A stretch of 64,000 nt of DNA from Shouchella tritolerans (GCF_025770735.1 NZ_JAODPB010000001.1:248001-312000), one strand, 5' to 3'. Shown: positions 8,519 through 18,511, counted from the stretch's first letter. Notes: a model not told the origin generated them from the letters alone. Translations and numbers: made by a program.

Positions 8519-8556
8519 AAAAAAGCAGCGGAAGGATCTCCTTCCGCTGCTTTTTT
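8519..8556. terminator. Bidirectional terminator between ywhD and pepF
   Basis: AAAAAAGCAGCGGAAGGA pairs with TCCTTCCGCTGCTTTTTT around a two-base centre, giving an A-run on one side and a T-run on the other. It can end both ywhD (+) and pepF (-) transcripts. Confidence 0.9.
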
Positions 8557-10342
8557 ATAGCTGTTTTAGTTCCTCGACGAGTGCAGAGAAGCGTGCCATT
8601 GCGGTTTGCACTGGCTCAGGTGTCGTCAAGTCGACACCTGCTTTTTTCAATAGTTCGAGTGGATCGTCGGAGCTGCCGCTTTGTAAAAAGGTCATATAAG
8701 AGTCGAGTGCGCCTTCCTTACCATCCAAAATGGCTGTGGCGATTTTGATCGCTGAAGCAAAGCCAGTCGCATACTGGTAAACGTAAAAAGCCCTATAAAA
8801 ATGGGGGATGCGCGACCAGCCGTATTTGACTTCGTCATCAAAAACAATGTCCGGGCCATTATACGTACGGAACAACTGTTCATAAAGCTCATTTAAGCTC
8901 TCTGCATTTAGTGGTTCACCTGCTTCAGCTCGTTCGTGCGTTTGCTTTTCAAAATCGGCAAACATGACTTGTGTAAAAAAGGTACCGCGGAATTGCTCAA
9001 TAAAATGGTTCAGTAAATAGGCGCGCATCTTCTTGTCGCTAGTTTCTTTCAGCAAATAGTTAATCAGCAACACTTCGTTAACAGTGGAGGCGACTTCAGC
9101 GACAAAAATTCGGTAATTGGCCGTAATTTGTGGTTGGTATTTGCTGGAATAGTAGCTATGCATTGCATGGCCCATTTCATGGACGAGTGTAAACAAGCTG
9201 TTTAAGTCATCGTGGTGGTTGAGCAATACGAAAGGATGAACCCCGTAGACGCCCATATTGTATGCCCCAGACCGTTTTCCTGGCGTTTCACGCACGTCAA
9301 TGTAACGCTTTTCCTTAAACTCTTTTAATTTAGCGATATAATCGTCACCAAGAGGATTAAGCGCTTTCAGCATCGTTTCATACGCTTCTTCATATGAAAT
9401 TTCCGCTTTTACACCAGGAACAATGGGCGCGTTTAAATCATATTGACGCAATTCATCGAGGCCTAGCTTTTGTTTGCGGAGGCGCGCATATTCATGGAGC
9501 GGTTCAATATTCGCTTTAGCCGCATCAATCAATTGGTCATAGACGCTTTGCTCAATGTTGTCGGCAAATAGGGCTTTATGGAGAGCCGATTCGTATTGAC
9601 GGACTTTCGCCAATGTGACATTTGTTTTGATTTCCGCTGACAGCGTCGTTGCAATGGTATTATTTAATTCCACGTAAGGCTTGTAGTAAGCTTTGTATGC
9701 TTCTTTCCGCTTGTTTCGGTCTTCGTCTTCAATTAGCTTAGAATACATGCCCCTTGTCAGTTGCACTTGTTGGCCATTGTCGTCTGTCACCATGCCAAAC
9801 TGAATATCGGCATTGTTCAGCATATTGTATGTGTCACCAGGGGCTTGAAACGTTGCACCTAATTGCGATAAAAGCTCTTCTTTTTCTTTAGTTAGTACAT
9901 GTTTTTTAAAACGGAATGACTTCCACAATTCGTCCTCGAAATAGCCAAGTTTCTTTTCCGCAGAAATGTAAGCACGGAGCGTCTCTTCGCTTAAGCTTAA
10001 AAGAAACGGCATGAAGAAGGATGTGGATTCACTCACTTTTACGCTTAGTTGTGTCGCTTTGGCACTTAATTTTTGGGCATGGGCGTCCCGTGTATCAATA
10101 TCGGATAAAAACATCGTGTAGGCGAAAACTTTTCGCAACGTGAAGGAGAGCTTCTCTTGTGTTTCTAGGAAATCAAGCAAGCTTTTTGCGTCTTCGATTG
10201 CGCCATCAAATTGGTTTAATGTGTCCGCTAGCTGATAGCACTCGTCTACATCTGCCTGCCACGCTTGTTCGTCAGCATAAAGGTCGGTTAAGTCCCATTT
10301 TTCATGTTCAGGTACATCTTTACGGGATTTGTATGTACTCAA
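8555..10342 (-). CDS. pepF: Oligoendopeptidase F (M3 metallopeptidase)
   Basis: Cytoplasmic zinc peptidase that cleaves oligopeptides of about 7-17 residues. The 595-residue protein has an N-terminal PepF-type helical domain (starting STYKSRKDVPEHEKWDLTD) and the M3 catalytic domain with HEMGH at residues 388-392 and the downstream glutamate ligand expected in FVAEVASTVNEVLL. The start is TTG at 10342 because AAGGAG lies just upstream and the known family N-terminus begins there; upstream in-frame ATGs (10360, 10480) do not have suitable sites. It is monocistronic and ends at the shared bidirectional terminator. Peptide turnover or signal-peptide degradation is the usual inferred role. Confidence 0.92.
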   Translation of the reverse strand: MSTYKSRKDVPEHEKWDLTDLYADEQAWQADVDECYQLADTLNQFDGAIEDAKSLLDFLETQEKLSFTLRKVFAYTMFLSDIDTRDAHAQKLSAKATQLSVKVSESTSFFMPFLLSLSEETLRAYISAEKKLGYFEDELWKSFRFKKHVLTKEKEELLSQLGATFQAPGDTYNMLNNADIQFGMVTDDNGQQVQLTRGMYSKLIEDEDRNKRKEAYKAYYKPYVELNNTIATTLSAEIKTNVTLAKVRQYESALHKALFADNIEQSVYDQLIDAAKANIEPLHEYARLRKQKLGLDELRQYDLNAPIVPGVKAEISYEEAYETMLKALNPLGDDYIAKLKEFKEKRYIDVRETPGKRSGAYNMGVYGVHPFVLLNHHDDLNSLFTLVHEMGHAMHSYYSSKYQPQITANYRIFVAEVASTVNEVLLINYLLKETSDKKMRAYLLNHFIEQFRGTFFTQVMFADFEKQTHERAEAGEPLNAESLNELYEQLFRTYNGPDIVFDDEVKYGWSRIPHFYRAFYVYQYATGFASAIKIATAILDGKEGALDSYMTFLQSGSSDDPLELLKKAGVDLTTPEPVQTAMARFSALVEELKQL

Positions 10343-10486
10343 AATAATCACTCCTTGCATGTTTTTTCGTTCTAGTGTAGCACTTATCGCTGAAAATATG
10401 TTTGTTTCCGCTTCTTTGTTTGAATTTTTCTTGGCGGATGGCAAAAATTGATTCCTAAAAGTTATAAAAGCAACGGTCATGTTCTA

Positions 10487-10495
10487 TGTTATACT
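10487..10495 (+). promoter_or_regulatory. Extended -10 promoter element
   Basis: TG-T-TATACT, a TGn extended -10 box, 19 bases before the GNAT gene start. No good -35 is visible, as is usual for extended -10 promoters. Confidence 0.5.
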
Positions 10496-10513
10496 GAGGA
10501 AAAAGGCGGTGAC

Positions 10514-11338
10514 ATGATCATGCTCTCGTCAGAGCAAAAAAAAGCGATCCAAAGCCTTCAGGAAAAAGTTGAACAAGCTGACGGCATTAAGCTTAAATTA
10601 AACTGGGATCTTTTAGAAGGCGAGCGTTCCCTAAACGGCACGGAAGACTATTTTCATTATAATGAAAAAGGAGAGCTGCTTGGTTATTTAGCAGTTTATT
10701 TCTTTGGCAATAAAATGGAATGCTGCGGAATGGTCGATCCGGCTGCAAGAAGGCGCGGCATAGGCCGATTGCTCCTTGATCAAGCCGCCTCTGACTGGCA
10801 AGGAAAAACGAAACAATTTCTATTGAATAGCCCGACTGATTCAGAAAGCGGTATCGCGTTTATGAGGGCAGTTGGAGGAAAGTACGCGTTTACTGAAAAG
10901 CAGCTCGTATGCCGAGAGGTTCCTATTCCTTACACAAAAAAAGGAATTCGCATCCGGCCAGCAGTATCAAACGATGAAGAACTGATTTATGAACTTGATG
11001 CAGAAGGGTTCCAAATGACAAAAGACGAAGCAAAGGCGCTTCATCATAACAATCCTACATGGGCTACATATATGATTGAAGAAGACAACCACCCAGTTGG
11101 CAAGCTCAGCATTAGCCGCCAAGATAAGGAAAGTTGGATATATGCCTTTGTTTTAACAAAAGAGAAGCGGGGACAAGGCATAGGCCGTGCGGCTCTGACT
11201 GATATTGTTCATCGTGAAGTCACGAATGGCAAAACGGTGTGGTTGGATGTCGTTTGTACCAACGAAGCGGCTCTAACTTTGTATCATACATGCGGATTTA
11301 CTGAGGTCGGTTCTCAAACATACTATACATTAGAATAA
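10514..11338 (+). CDS. N-acetyltransferase with two GNAT domains
   Basis: Acetyl-CoA-dependent N-acetyltransferase of unknown substrate. Two GNAT modules lie in tandem: the first has its acetyl-CoA loop at RRRGIGRLLLDQA (about residues 77-89), the second at KRGQGIGRAALTDI (about residues 218-231) followed by the NEAALTLYHTCGF motif that closes the fold. The two halves are related in sequence order, as in mycothiol synthase-like double-GNAT proteins, but only family-level assignment is justified. The ATG at 10514 follows GGCGGTGAC; an ATG two codons later (10520) is possible. It stands alone, followed after 48 bp by repeat copy B and a terminator. Confidence 0.85.
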   Translation: MIMLSSEQKKAIQSLQEKVEQADGIKLKLNWDLLEGERSLNGTEDYFHYNEKGELLGYLAVYFFGNKMECCGMVDPAARRRGIGRLLLDQAASDWQGKTKQFLLNSPTDSESGIAFMRAVGGKYAFTEKQLVCREVPIPYTKKGIRIRPAVSNDEELIYELDAEGFQMTKDEAKALHHNNPTWATYMIEEDNHPVGKLSISRQDKESWIYAFVLTKEKRGQGIGRAALTDIVHREVTNGKTVWLDVVCTNEAALTLYHTCGFTEVGSQTYYTLE

Positions 11339-11385
11339 GATTGGCGCGACTGCTCGTAGCTGCGAGTGTTTGCCAATCACCTCAC

Positions 11386-11511
11386 TCTGACTGATAGAAA
11401 ACGCTTGTCAGACGAGGAATGTGGGCGAGGGAAGAAGCGAATAGAACGTGGTTTCATGCGCATATGACTGAGACAAACGACGACGTATGCGAGCGTTTGC
11501 CTACAGTCTGA
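11386..11511 (+). repeat. Dispersed TIR element, copy B (full length, 126 bp)
   Basis: Near-complete copy. The left end TCTGACTGATAGAAAACGC and the reverse complement of the right end, GCGTTTGCCTACAGTCTGA, match at about 16 of 19 positions, so the element has imperfect terminal inverted repeats. The core reads GCGAATAGAACGTGG. It sits between the GNAT stop and the hairpin at 11511-11540. Confidence 0.85.
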
Positions 11512-11540
11512 GCTGCACAAACGTGCAGCTCCTTTTTCTT
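11511..11540 (+). terminator. Rho-independent terminator abutting repeat copy B
   Basis: AGCTGCAC (11511-11518) and GTGCAGCT (11523-11530) form an 8-bp stem followed by CCTTTTTCTT. The stem begins at the last base of the repeat. Confidence 0.88.
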
Positions 11541-13665
11541 ATTCGGTGACGGGACTCTCTTCGCCTTCATCAAGAATCGTTGGTCCAGAGGGGTCACTTG
11601 GATCACCGTCTTCAATGCTAAACCATTTAAAAAACCGTTTAAAAAAGCCTGGGTCTTTCGTTTCTGGTTCTTCTTGTAAGTCTTCGGCTGCCTCTGGCTC
11701 AGCGCAAGTATTCACAGGGGCAGTTCCTGCTAAAAAGTAAGTCTTGCGGCCATTAGGACAGGCATCGCTCGTTAGCAACCCAGTATGAGGGTCAATGTCA
11801 ACGGCTTCTACCCCTGGCGGCTCTTTGAACGGAAGCTTCAGTTCATTTGCCATCGCTGCTTCCATAAAGTCAGCCCAAATCCGTTTCGAGATTTGCCCTT
11901 CAACCGATTGATTGATGTCTTTGTCTTTATCAAAACCAACCCACACAACAGTGACAAGCTGTGGTGTATAGCCAACCATCCAGCTGTCCCGGGGCGTTGA
12001 TCCAGATTTTCCGGCTGTCGGGTGTGTAAGCTGTGCGGCCACGCTTGCACCGGTGACCGATGTGTAGCTGTTTAGCGCCGGTTCAAATACGCCGCGCAAC
12101 ATATCGGTCAGTACAAAGGCGGTATCTTCACGGAGGACTTGGCGGACAGGCGGCTTTTGTTCATAGACTTTGTTTCCCTCGCCGTCGCGCACTTGGCGTA
12201 TAAAAACCGGTTCTCGTTGTTTGCCTCCGTCGGCTAAAGCTGCGTAAGCATTGGCCATATCGAGGACGGTGACAGGCTGTGCCCCTAAAGCAAGAGAAGG
12301 GCGGTTTTCAAATGTGCCAAGCCCCAGTTTTTCAGAGACATTTACTAGTTCGTCTGTGCCAATAGACAGATGCGTTTTCATCGCATAAATATTGTCCGAG
12401 TAGGCGATCGCCTCAAGCATTGTAATAAAATCATTGGCGTAAATGTCGTTGTAGTTACTCGGGGCGTAGTCTTCTCGCCCGTCATCATATGAAAATGATG
12501 TCGCTTCACTTAAAAACGTCGATACGGGCGTAAAGCCGTTCTCGAGTGCAGCGTAATACAAAAATGGTTTAATGGTCGACCCGGGATTACGCATTGCTTG
12601 TGTCGCGCGGTTATAGGAACTTTCATTATAATCTGTGCCGCCGACAAGCGCTTTTACTTCCCCATTGCGTGGATCCATGGCAATTAGGGCAACTTGCAGC
12701 CCATTGTCAGGCATATGCTTTTCCACCAAATCTTCCGCCTGTTGTTGCAAGGCGGGGTCAAGTGTTGTTTCAATGATCATTCCACCTGTATCAACCGTAG
12801 CTTCGTCCATTTGTGCTTCATTTTGTAGCAGCGCCTTGACATGGTCTTGAAAATAAGGCGCGATTTCTTCTTCCTCTTTATCCGTTTCGTTTGCAAAAAC
12901 AAGTTTTTCCGCTTTTGCTTTGTCTGCTTCTGCCTCCTCAATCATGCCTTCCGCAACCATGCTATCCAAAATTAGCTCTTGCCTGCTTTTCGCTTTTTCT
13001 AGATCATTCAGTGGCGAATAGTAGCTCGGGCCTTTTGGAATGCCTGCAAGCATTGCCGCTTCTGCTAGTGACACGTCTTTTGCCGATTTCGCAAAGAAAT
13101 GCTGAGCTGCCGCTTCAACTCCATAGGCGCCGTGCCCATAATAGACGGTGTTTAAGTAACCAGCTAAAATCTCGTCTTTTGAAAAGTTCATTTCCAAACG
13201 GAGCGCGTATAGTAGCTCATTCCATTTCCGCATATAGGTTTTTTCATGGCTCAAATAAAGGTTACGCGCGTATTGTTGCGTAATGGTGCTGGCCCCTTGT
13301 GCTTTTGAGCCTGATTGCAAATTGGCAAGAAGCGCTCCGCCGATTCGTTTGATATCAAAGCCGTAATGGGAGTAAAACTTACGGTCTTCAATCGCGATCG
13401 TTGCTTGCAGCAAATAAGGTGACATTTCTGTCAGAGGGAGAGAAAAGCGGTTTTGACCGGCTTCTTCTTTTCCCATAATCGTTCCGTCTGCTGCTAAAAA
13501 CTGTGTCGTTTGCACGGCGTCAATTGGCGGTGGGCCTTGCATGCGCGTATAAGATAACAAAAGAATAATGCCTAATGCGATGACGATAAGAGAAAGCAAC
13601 AAAAGGCGCCAAATAAGCCTAATTTTCCGAAAGCGCTTCCGCTGTTTGCGCGTAACTGTCTGCAT
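11539..13665 (-). CDS. pbpG: Class A penicillin-binding protein, PbpG-like
   Basis: Bifunctional peptidoglycan glycosyltransferase/DD-transpeptidase at the outer face of the membrane. The 708 residues contain a basic N-terminus, one anchor helix (about 17-42), a GT51 domain with EDRKFYSHYGFD and GASTITQQYARN, and a transpeptidase domain with SxxK in GSTIKPFLY, SxN in YSDNIYAM, and the third motif as KSGS in TAGKSGSTPRDSW. A Glu/Asp/Pro-rich tail follows. In B. subtilis the orthologous slot next to speE is ywhE/pbpG, a SigF-controlled protein that acts with PbpF in spore germ-wall synthesis. The ATG follows AAAGGATG. The Ser/Thr swap in the KTG-type motif is common in class A enzymes. Confidence 0.88.
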   Translation of the reverse strand: MQTVTRKQRKRFRKIRLIWRLLLLSLIVIALGIILLLSYTRMQGPPPIDAVQTTQFLAADGTIMGKEEAGQNRFSLPLTEMSPYLLQATIAIEDRKFYSHYGFDIKRIGGALLANLQSGSKAQGASTITQQYARNLYLSHEKTYMRKWNELLYALRLEMNFSKDEILAGYLNTVYYGHGAYGVEAAAQHFFAKSAKDVSLAEAAMLAGIPKGPSYYSPLNDLEKAKSRQELILDSMVAEGMIEEAEADKAKAEKLVFANETDKEEEEIAPYFQDHVKALLQNEAQMDEATVDTGGMIIETTLDPALQQQAEDLVEKHMPDNGLQVALIAMDPRNGEVKALVGGTDYNESSYNRATQAMRNPGSTIKPFLYYAALENGFTPVSTFLSEATSFSYDDGREDYAPSNYNDIYANDFITMLEAIAYSDNIYAMKTHLSIGTDELVNVSEKLGLGTFENRPSLALGAQPVTVLDMANAYAALADGGKQREPVFIRQVRDGEGNKVYEQKPPVRQVLREDTAFVLTDMLRGVFEPALNSYTSVTGASVAAQLTHPTAGKSGSTPRDSWMVGYTPQLVTVVWVGFDKDKDINQSVEGQISKRIWADFMEAAMANELKLPFKEPPGVEAVDIDPHTGLLTSDACPNGRKTYFLAGTAPVNTCAEPEAAEDLQEEPETKDPGFFKRFFKWFSIEDGDPSDPSGPTILDEGEESPVTE

Positions 13666-13742
13666 GACTTTTCATCCTTTCCCCAGCAACCTGTTTGGTA
13701 TACAGTTTGGGAAAAAAGCGTTTTTTTTAAACCTTGTTGTCT

Positions 13743-13770
13743 TTGCAATTCGTAGCGCATCCGCTATACT
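13743..13770 (+). promoter_or_regulatory. Probable SigA promoter of speE-speB
   Basis: TTGCAA (13743-13748), 16-bp spacer, TATACT (13765-13770), 55 bases before the speE start. Confidence 0.6.
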
Positions 13771-13825
13771 TGCTTTGGGCGTAAGGAAAAATCATATGCC
13801 TAGCGAGATATGAGAGGTGACAAGC

Positions 13826-14653
13826 ATGGAGTTTTGGTTTACAGAAAAACAGACAGAACGATTTGGCATTACGATGAAGATAAAACGGACGCTTCACACG
13901 GAGAAGACGGACTTCCAACAGCTTGATATTGTTGAAACAGAAGAGTTTGGCAACATGTTGCTTCTTGACGGCATGGTAATGACGACAGAAAAGGACGAAT
14001 TTGTTTACCATGAAATGGTGACACATGTCCCTCTGTTCACCCATCCGAATCCAAAGCATGTCCTAGTAGTAGGTGGCGGCGATGGCGGCGCCATCCGAGA
14101 AGTTCTTAAGCATCCTTCCGTTGAAAAAGCGACGTTGGTCGATATTGACGGAAAGGTCATTGAATACGCGAAAACCTACTTACCGACAATTGCATGTGCT
14201 TTAGATGATGAACGCGTGGACGTAAAAGTCGCTGACGGGTTTATGCATATCGCTAAATCGTCAAATGAGTATGACGTGATTATGGTCGATTCGACGGAGC
14301 CTGTCGGGCCTGCTGCTAAACTGTTTGAGCGTGGATTTTATGAAGGGATTTCTAAAGCGCTGAAAGAAGATGGCATTTTTGTTGCGCAAACGGATAACCC
14401 ATGGTTCCATCAAGAACTAGTGTCTCATGTGTATAGAGATGTAAAAGAGATCTTTCCGATTACCCGTTTGTACACCGCTAATATTCCAACTTATCCAAGT
14501 GGCATGTGGACGTTTACAATCGGTTCTAAAAAACACGATCCCCTTGCTGTAGAAACGGCGCGCTTTCATGATGTCCAAACGAAATATTATACACCAGACA
14601 TCCATCGTGCCGCGTTTGTGCTGCCAAAATTTGTCCAGGACTTGCTCAAATAG
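13826..14653 (+). CDS. speE: Spermidine synthase SpeE
   Basis: Transfers aminopropyl from decarboxylated S-adenosylmethionine to putrescine to make spermidine. The 275-residue protein is strongly similar along its length to B. subtilis Spe[12 protein letters not shown] (residues about 24-34), the nucleotide loop [18 protein letters not shown], and the catalytic region [10 protein letters not shown] plus QTDNPWF. Asp residues of GGGDGG and MVDSTEP are the expected substrate ligands. The ATG at 13826 follows GAGGTGACAAGC; a GTG three codons upstream is less well placed. speB begins 11 bases after the stop, so the pair forms the agmatine-to-spermidine unit. Confidence 0.95.
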   Translation: MEFWFTEKQTERFGITMKIKRTLHTEKTDFQQLDIVETEEFGNMLLLDGMVMTTEKDEFVYHEMVTHVPLFTHPNPKHVLVVGGGDGGAIREVLKHPSVEKATLVDIDGKVIEYAKTYLPTIACALDDERVDVKVADGFMHIAKSSNEYDVIMVDSTEPVGPAAKLFERGFYEGISKALKEDGIFVAQTDNPWFHQELVSHVYRDVKEIFPITRLYTANIPTYPSGMWTFTIGSKKHDPLAVETARFHDVQTKYYTPDIHRAAFVLPKFVQDLLK

Positions 14654-14664
14654 GAGGCTTTTAC

Positions 14665-15543
14665 ATGCGATTTGACGAAGCATATTCAGGCAAGGTGTTT
14701 ATTATGAGCCGTGCCAGTTATGAAGAGGCAGATGCAGTCATCTACGGCATGCCGATGGACTGGACCGTTTCCTTTCGTCCAGGTTCCCGTTTTGGCCCGG
14801 CGCGGATCCGCGAAGCTTCATTAGGGCTTGAAGAATATAGCCCCTATGCCGACAAGCACTTGGAAGAAGTTAACTATTTTGATGCAGGCGACATTCCTTT
14901 GCCATTTGGCAATGCAGCCCGAAGTCTAGACATTGTTGAGGAATACGTTGATTCACTCTTAGCAGACGGCAAGTTTCCACTCGGCCTTGGTGGCGAACAT
15001 TTGTTGTCATGGCCGATTTTTAAAGCGATGTACCGGAAATATCCCGACTTAGCGATCATCCATATTGATGCTCATGCTGACTTGCGTGAACAATATGAAG
15101 GCGAGGCGCTGTCCCATTCTACGCCAATCCGCAAAGCGTGCGAACTGATTGGAGCTGAGAATGTCTATTCATTTGGCATCCGTTCAGGCATGCGCGAGGA
15201 ATTTGCTTACGCAAAGAAAGCAGGCATGCATCTCTACAAATTTGACGTGGCCGAGCCGCTAAAAAACGTGTTGCCACATCTATCAGGACGGCCAGTTTAT
15301 ATTACGATTGATATTGACGTATTGGATCCGGCACACGCGCCTGGCACAGGCACGGCTGAAGCTGGTGGGATTACGTCAAAAGAACTGCTCGAAGCGCAAA
15401 TGCTGCTATCCCAAGCGGATATTCAAATTGTAGGCGCTGATCTTGTGGAAGTGGCACCAGCCTATGATCCGACTGAGCAAACAGCCATTGCTGCCAGCAA
15501 GTTTGTGCGTGAGATGCTTCTTGGGTGGGTGCATAAAAAGTAA
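14665..15543 (+). CDS. speB: Agmatinase SpeB
   Basis: Hydrolyses agmatine to putrescine and urea, feeding SpeE encoded just upstream. The 292-residue ureohydrolase has the binuclear manganese motifs in order: GGEH (LGLGGEHLLSW), DAHADLREQYEG, and DIDVLDPAHAPGTGT. Length and motif spacing match bacterial agmatinases. The ATG follows AGGAGGCTTTTAC, and the 11-bp gap from speE indicates one operon. No arginine decarboxylase gene is in the window, so agmatine must come from elsewhere in the genome. Confidence 0.95.
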   Translation: MRFDEAYSGKVFIMSRASYEEADAVIYGMPMDWTVSFRPGSRFGPARIREASLGLEEYSPYADKHLEEVNYFDAGDIPLPFGNAARSLDIVEEYVDSLLADGKFPLGLGGEHLLSWPIFKAMYRKYPDLAIIHIDAHADLREQYEGEALSHSTPIRKACELIGAENVYSFGIRSGMREEFAYAKKAGMHLYKFDVAEPLKNVLPHLSGRPVYITIDIDVLDPAHAPGTGTAEAGGITSKELLEAQMLLSQADIQIVGADLVEVAPAYDPTEQTAIAASKFVREMLLGWVHKK

Positions 15544-15658
15544 AGAAACAGGGGGTGCAGATTGCAACATGTCCCTAAACCCAGTAAAATAGGAAAAAGA
15601 ACGCGCTTCGCGGATTTGTATGCGGCTGGCAGATCATATAGAATGGATGTTTTGATGA

Positions 15659-16090
15659 ATGAAGCGGAAAGTGAAAATCTCTTTTCAAACCACAACATTT
15701 ATAGAAGGGCAACAGCCGGATGCGTTCTCGTTTGATACGGAAGGCGACCTTTACATAAAGGGGAACGCCTCGTATTTGCGCTTTAAAGAAACACATGCCC
15801 ATAAACAGGATGTATTTTCAACGATGAAATGGGATGGCCGCGAGCTAATGCTAATCCGGCAAGGGACGATTATCATGCGGCAAAGTTTTCTTGCAAAAGA
15901 AGAAACGTATGGACGGTACGTCACGCCTGAAGCTTCATGGGAAACAAAAGCACGGACGGATACATTGCTCGTGCAGCTGCCGACAGGAGCCAAACAAAAG
16001 GGCAGAATTTATGTACGCTACCAATTCTTTTTGCAAGGCCAGCTGACGGGAGAGCATGAAATCCGATTGGCAATGGAACGAATTGAATAG
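15659..16090 (+). CDS. ywiB: YwiB-like DUF1934 protein
   Basis: A 143-residue beta-barrel-type (calycin-like) protein of unknown function, placed upstream of argS as in B. subtilis. Recognisable features are alternating short beta strands (VKISFQTTTFIEG, RELMLIRQGTIIMRQSF) and the closing HEIRLAME strand. ATG at 15659 is the first possible start in this frame because TGA precedes it directly; no strong ribosome-binding site is present. An overlapping frame opens with GGGGGTG and TTG at 15562 and runs through this start, so translational coupling from a short upstream frame is possible. Confidence 0.75.
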   Translation: MKRKVKISFQTTTFIEGQQPDAFSFDTEGDLYIKGNASYLRFKETHAHKQDVFSTMKWDGRELMLIRQGTIIMRQSFLAKEETYGRYVTPEASWETKARTDTLLVQLPTGAKQKGRIYVRYQFFLQGQLTGEHEIRLAMERIE

Positions 16091-16103
16091 CTCAGGACAG
16101 GAT

Positions 16104-16140
16104 AATACAAGGAATGTGCCAACCATCCTTGTATTTTTTT
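16104..16140 (+). terminator. Rho-independent terminator after ywiB
   Basis: AATACAAGGA (16104-16113) pairs with TCCTTGTATT (16126-16135), then a T-run. argS is therefore expected to have its own promoter in 16141-16300. Confidence 0.88.
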
Positions 16141-16300
16141 GCTCTGAAAGGCAGAAGCCCTTGAAGCTCGTTGCCTGATTCGGCTAAACTACGGATAGAC
16201 AAGTCGGTTTCAGCCATTTCTAATCCATAGCTAGAAACGTGGGTGTGGAGCACTTGATGGAATTGATACCAATTAGAGACAAATAAGGAGCCTATGAAGA

Positions 16301-17971
16301 ATGAACCATATGGAACGCAAAAAAGAACAGCTGCGTATGGAAGTGCGCCGCGCCGTTTTGCAGGCGGAACTTGCCATAGAATCAGAAGTGCCATCTGTCC
16401 TTTTGGAAGTGCCAAAGGACAAAGCACATGGGGATTTTGCCACTAATATCGCGATGCAGCTTGCGCGGATTGCTAAAAAGGCGCCGCGGGCTATTGCAGA
16501 AGAGCTAGTGGCCAACTTTGACCGTGAACAGGCAGGCATTGAAAAAATCGAAATCGCTGGCCCAGGCTTTATTAATTTCTTTTTGGATAATGGCTATTTG
16601 CGTGAATTGATCCCGCAAGTGTTAGATGAAAAGGATGACTACGGACGCAGTGAAGTGGGGCAAGGCGAGAAAGTGCTCATTGAATTTGTATCAGCCAATC
16701 CAACGGGAAACTTGCATTTAGGCCATGCCCGCGGGGCGGCAGTTGGCGACACAATCGCCAATATTATGGAGAAGGCTGGCTACAAAGTGTCACGGGAATA
16801 TTACATTAATGATGCAGGCAACCAGATGGAAAACTTGGCAGCCTCTTTAAACGCCCGCTATTTACAAGCGCTCGGAGAAGACAAACCCATGCCAGAAGAC
16901 GGCTACCACGGCCAAGACATTATCGACATTGCCAAGCAGCTTGTCGACGAAGTTGGCGATGCCTATCGCCAACTGAATGAAAAAGAGCGGTTGGCATTCA
17001 TGCGCGAATATGGGTTGAAAAAAGAGCTAGAAAAAATTAAACAAGATTTAAACGCATACCGTGTTGAATTTGACAAATGGTTTTCCGAAACATCTCTTTA
17101 TGAATCGGGGCAAGTCGAGCGGGGCTTGCAAGTCCTTAAAGATAAAAATGAGACATACGAAAAGGACGGGGCGACATGGCTACGCTCAACTGCTTATGGC
17201 GATGACAAAGACCGGGTGCTTGTGAAACAAGACGGCACGTATACGTACTTAACGCCAGACATTTCTTACCACCTTGATAAATTTGACCGCGGATATGACC
17301 GTTTAATTGATGTGCTAGGTGCCGACCATCACGGGTACATTCCAAGGATGCAGGCGGCGATTCAAGCGCTTGGTTATGATTCTGATCGGTTTAACGTACA
17401 AATTATCCAAATGGTAAGCCTGTTCCAAGGCGGCGAAAAAGTCAAAATGAGCAAGCGCACAGGCAAAGCGGTGACGCTGCGTGAATTGATGGAAGAGGTT
17501 GGCGTTGATGCAACTCGGTACTTTTTTGCGATGCGTAGCCCAGATACCCATCTTGATTTCGACATGGATTTAGCTGTGTCAAAGTCAAATGAAAATCCTG
17601 TTTATTATATTCAATACGCACACGCACGGGTATGCAGCATTCTTCGCCAAGGCGAAGAGCTAGGCGTCTCTTATAGTGCAAACACGGATTTGTCGCCAAT
17701 TGCAAGCGAAAAAGAATACGAGTTGCTAAAAGCAATTGGCGAGTTTCCTGGTGCTGTTGCAGAAGCTGCAACAAAGCAAATTCCACAGCGCATCGCCAAT
17801 TATGCTTATGATTTGGCGCAAGCACTCCATAGTTTCTATAATGTGACGCGCGTCCTTGATATAGAAAACAAAGACTTGTCTGCAGCGCGTTTGGCATTGA
17901 TGAAGGCCACGCAAATGACCATTAAAAATGCGCTCGCCCTACTAGGAGTGGAAGCGCCAGAGAAGATGTAG
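16301..17971 (+). CDS. argS: Arginyl-tRNA synthetase
   Basis: Charges tRNA-Arg. The 556-residue class I synthetase has the N-terminal additional domain (residues 1-110), the HIGH-type signature as HLGH in [18 protein letters not shown], the KMSKS-type loop as KMSKR in [15 protein letters not shown], and the DALR anticodon-binding domain at the C-terminus. Length is the family norm. The ATG at 16301 lies ten bases after AAGGAG; the ATG at 16310 is a second choice. The next gene begins two bases after the stop, so the DUF456 protein is co-transcribed. Confidence 0.95.
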   Translation: MNHMERKKEQLRMEVRRAVLQAELAIESEVPSVLLEVPKDKAHGDFATNIAMQLARIAKKAPRAIAEELVANFDREQAGIEKIEIAGPGFINFFLDNGYLRELIPQVLDEKDDYGRSEVGQGEKVLIEFVSANPTGNLHLGHARGAAVGDTIANIMEKAGYKVSREYYINDAGNQMENLAASLNARYLQALGEDKPMPEDGYHGQDIIDIAKQLVDEVGDAYRQLNEKERLAFMREYGLKKELEKIKQDLNAYRVEFDKWFSETSLYESGQVERGLQVLKDKNETYEKDGATWLRSTAYGDDKDRVLVKQDGTYTYLTPDISYHLDKFDRGYDRLIDVLGADHHGYIPRMQAAIQALGYDSDRFNVQIIQMVSLFQGGEKVKMSKRTGKAVTLRELMEEVGVDATRYFFAMRSPDTHLDFDMDLAVSKSNENPVYYIQYAHARVCSILRQGEELGVSYSANTDLSPIASEKEYELLKAIGEFPGAVAEAATKQIPQRIANYAYDLAQALHSFYNVTRVLDIENKDLSAARLALMKATQMTIKNALALLGVEAPEKM

Positions 17972-17973
17972 CC

Positions 17974-18450
17974 ATGGACACATTATGGTGGCTGGTAATT
18001 GCCGTTTTTTTCATCGCCAGTTTTGTTGGTTTAATCGTACCGATTATTCCCTCTGTCCTCGTGTTATGGGGCGGTTTTCTCGTCTATCTATTTGCATTAG
18101 GGGGCAGCTTGAGCGTTGTGTTTTGGGTAGGCATGGCAGTGCTCACTGTGTTCTTGCTTGTTGTGGATTTGCTTGCCAACATGGCGTTCGTCAAGCGGAC
18201 AGGCGGCTCAAAATGGGGAGAACGGGCAGCGTTGGTCGGCGTTATTGTCGGTGCTTTCGTTGTTCCGCCGTTCGGTCTAATCATTGTCCCGTTTGTGCTA
18301 GTTCTCATAGCTGAACTCCTTCAGCAGCAGCCATTTGCAAAGGCAGTACGAATCGCGTTTGCCTCTTTTCTCGCCTTTATAAGCGGCACGCTTGCTAAAG
18401 CGGTTGTTCAGGTTGTGATGGTTGCCTGGTTTTTGATTGAAGTACTCTAG
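17974..18450 (+). CDS. DUF456 family membrane protein
   Basis: A 158-residue integral membrane protein of unknown function, of the DUF456 type (B. subtilis YqgC is a relative). It has about four to five hydrophobic helices and the family GLIVPIIPSVLVLWGG segment near residue 20. A Gly-rich VGVIVGAFVVPPFGLIIVPF repeats this pattern near residue 90, which fits an internal glycine-zipper duplication. It starts two bases after argS, with GAAGATGTAG as a poor ribosome-binding site, so translation probably depends on argS. A terminator follows. Confidence 0.8.
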   Translation: MDTLWWLVIAVFFIASFVGLIVPIIPSVLVLWGGFLVYLFALGGSLSVVFWVGMAVLTVFLLVVDLLANMAFVKRTGGSKWGERAALVGVIVGAFVVPPFGLIIVPFVLVLIAELLQQQPFAKAVRIAFASFLAFISGTLAKAVVQVVMVAWFLIEVL

Positions 18451-18465
18451 CAGCAAGGCCAAAAG

Positions 18466-18507
18466 AAAGAGTGGCATCAACCTTATATGGTGGATGCCAC
18501 TCTTTTT
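18466..18507 (+). terminator. Rho-independent terminator of argS-DUF456
   Basis: AAAGAGTGGCATC (18466-18478) pairs with GATGCCACTCTTT (18493-18505), 13 bp, followed by TT and the convergent APH gene stop. Confidence 0.9.
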
Positions 18508-18511
18508 CGAT

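Noticed and set aside
13666-13703. SigF-like promoter (GTATA, 16 bp, GGAAAGGATG) just before pbpG on the minus strand
   Set aside because: The -10 would overlap the ribosome-binding site and place the transcript start at the ATG itself, which is not workable with the chosen start.
15562-15740. TTG-initiated short frame with GGGGGTG before ywiB
   Set aside because: No similarity or conservation evidence; it overlaps ywiB in another frame and is noted only as possible coupling.
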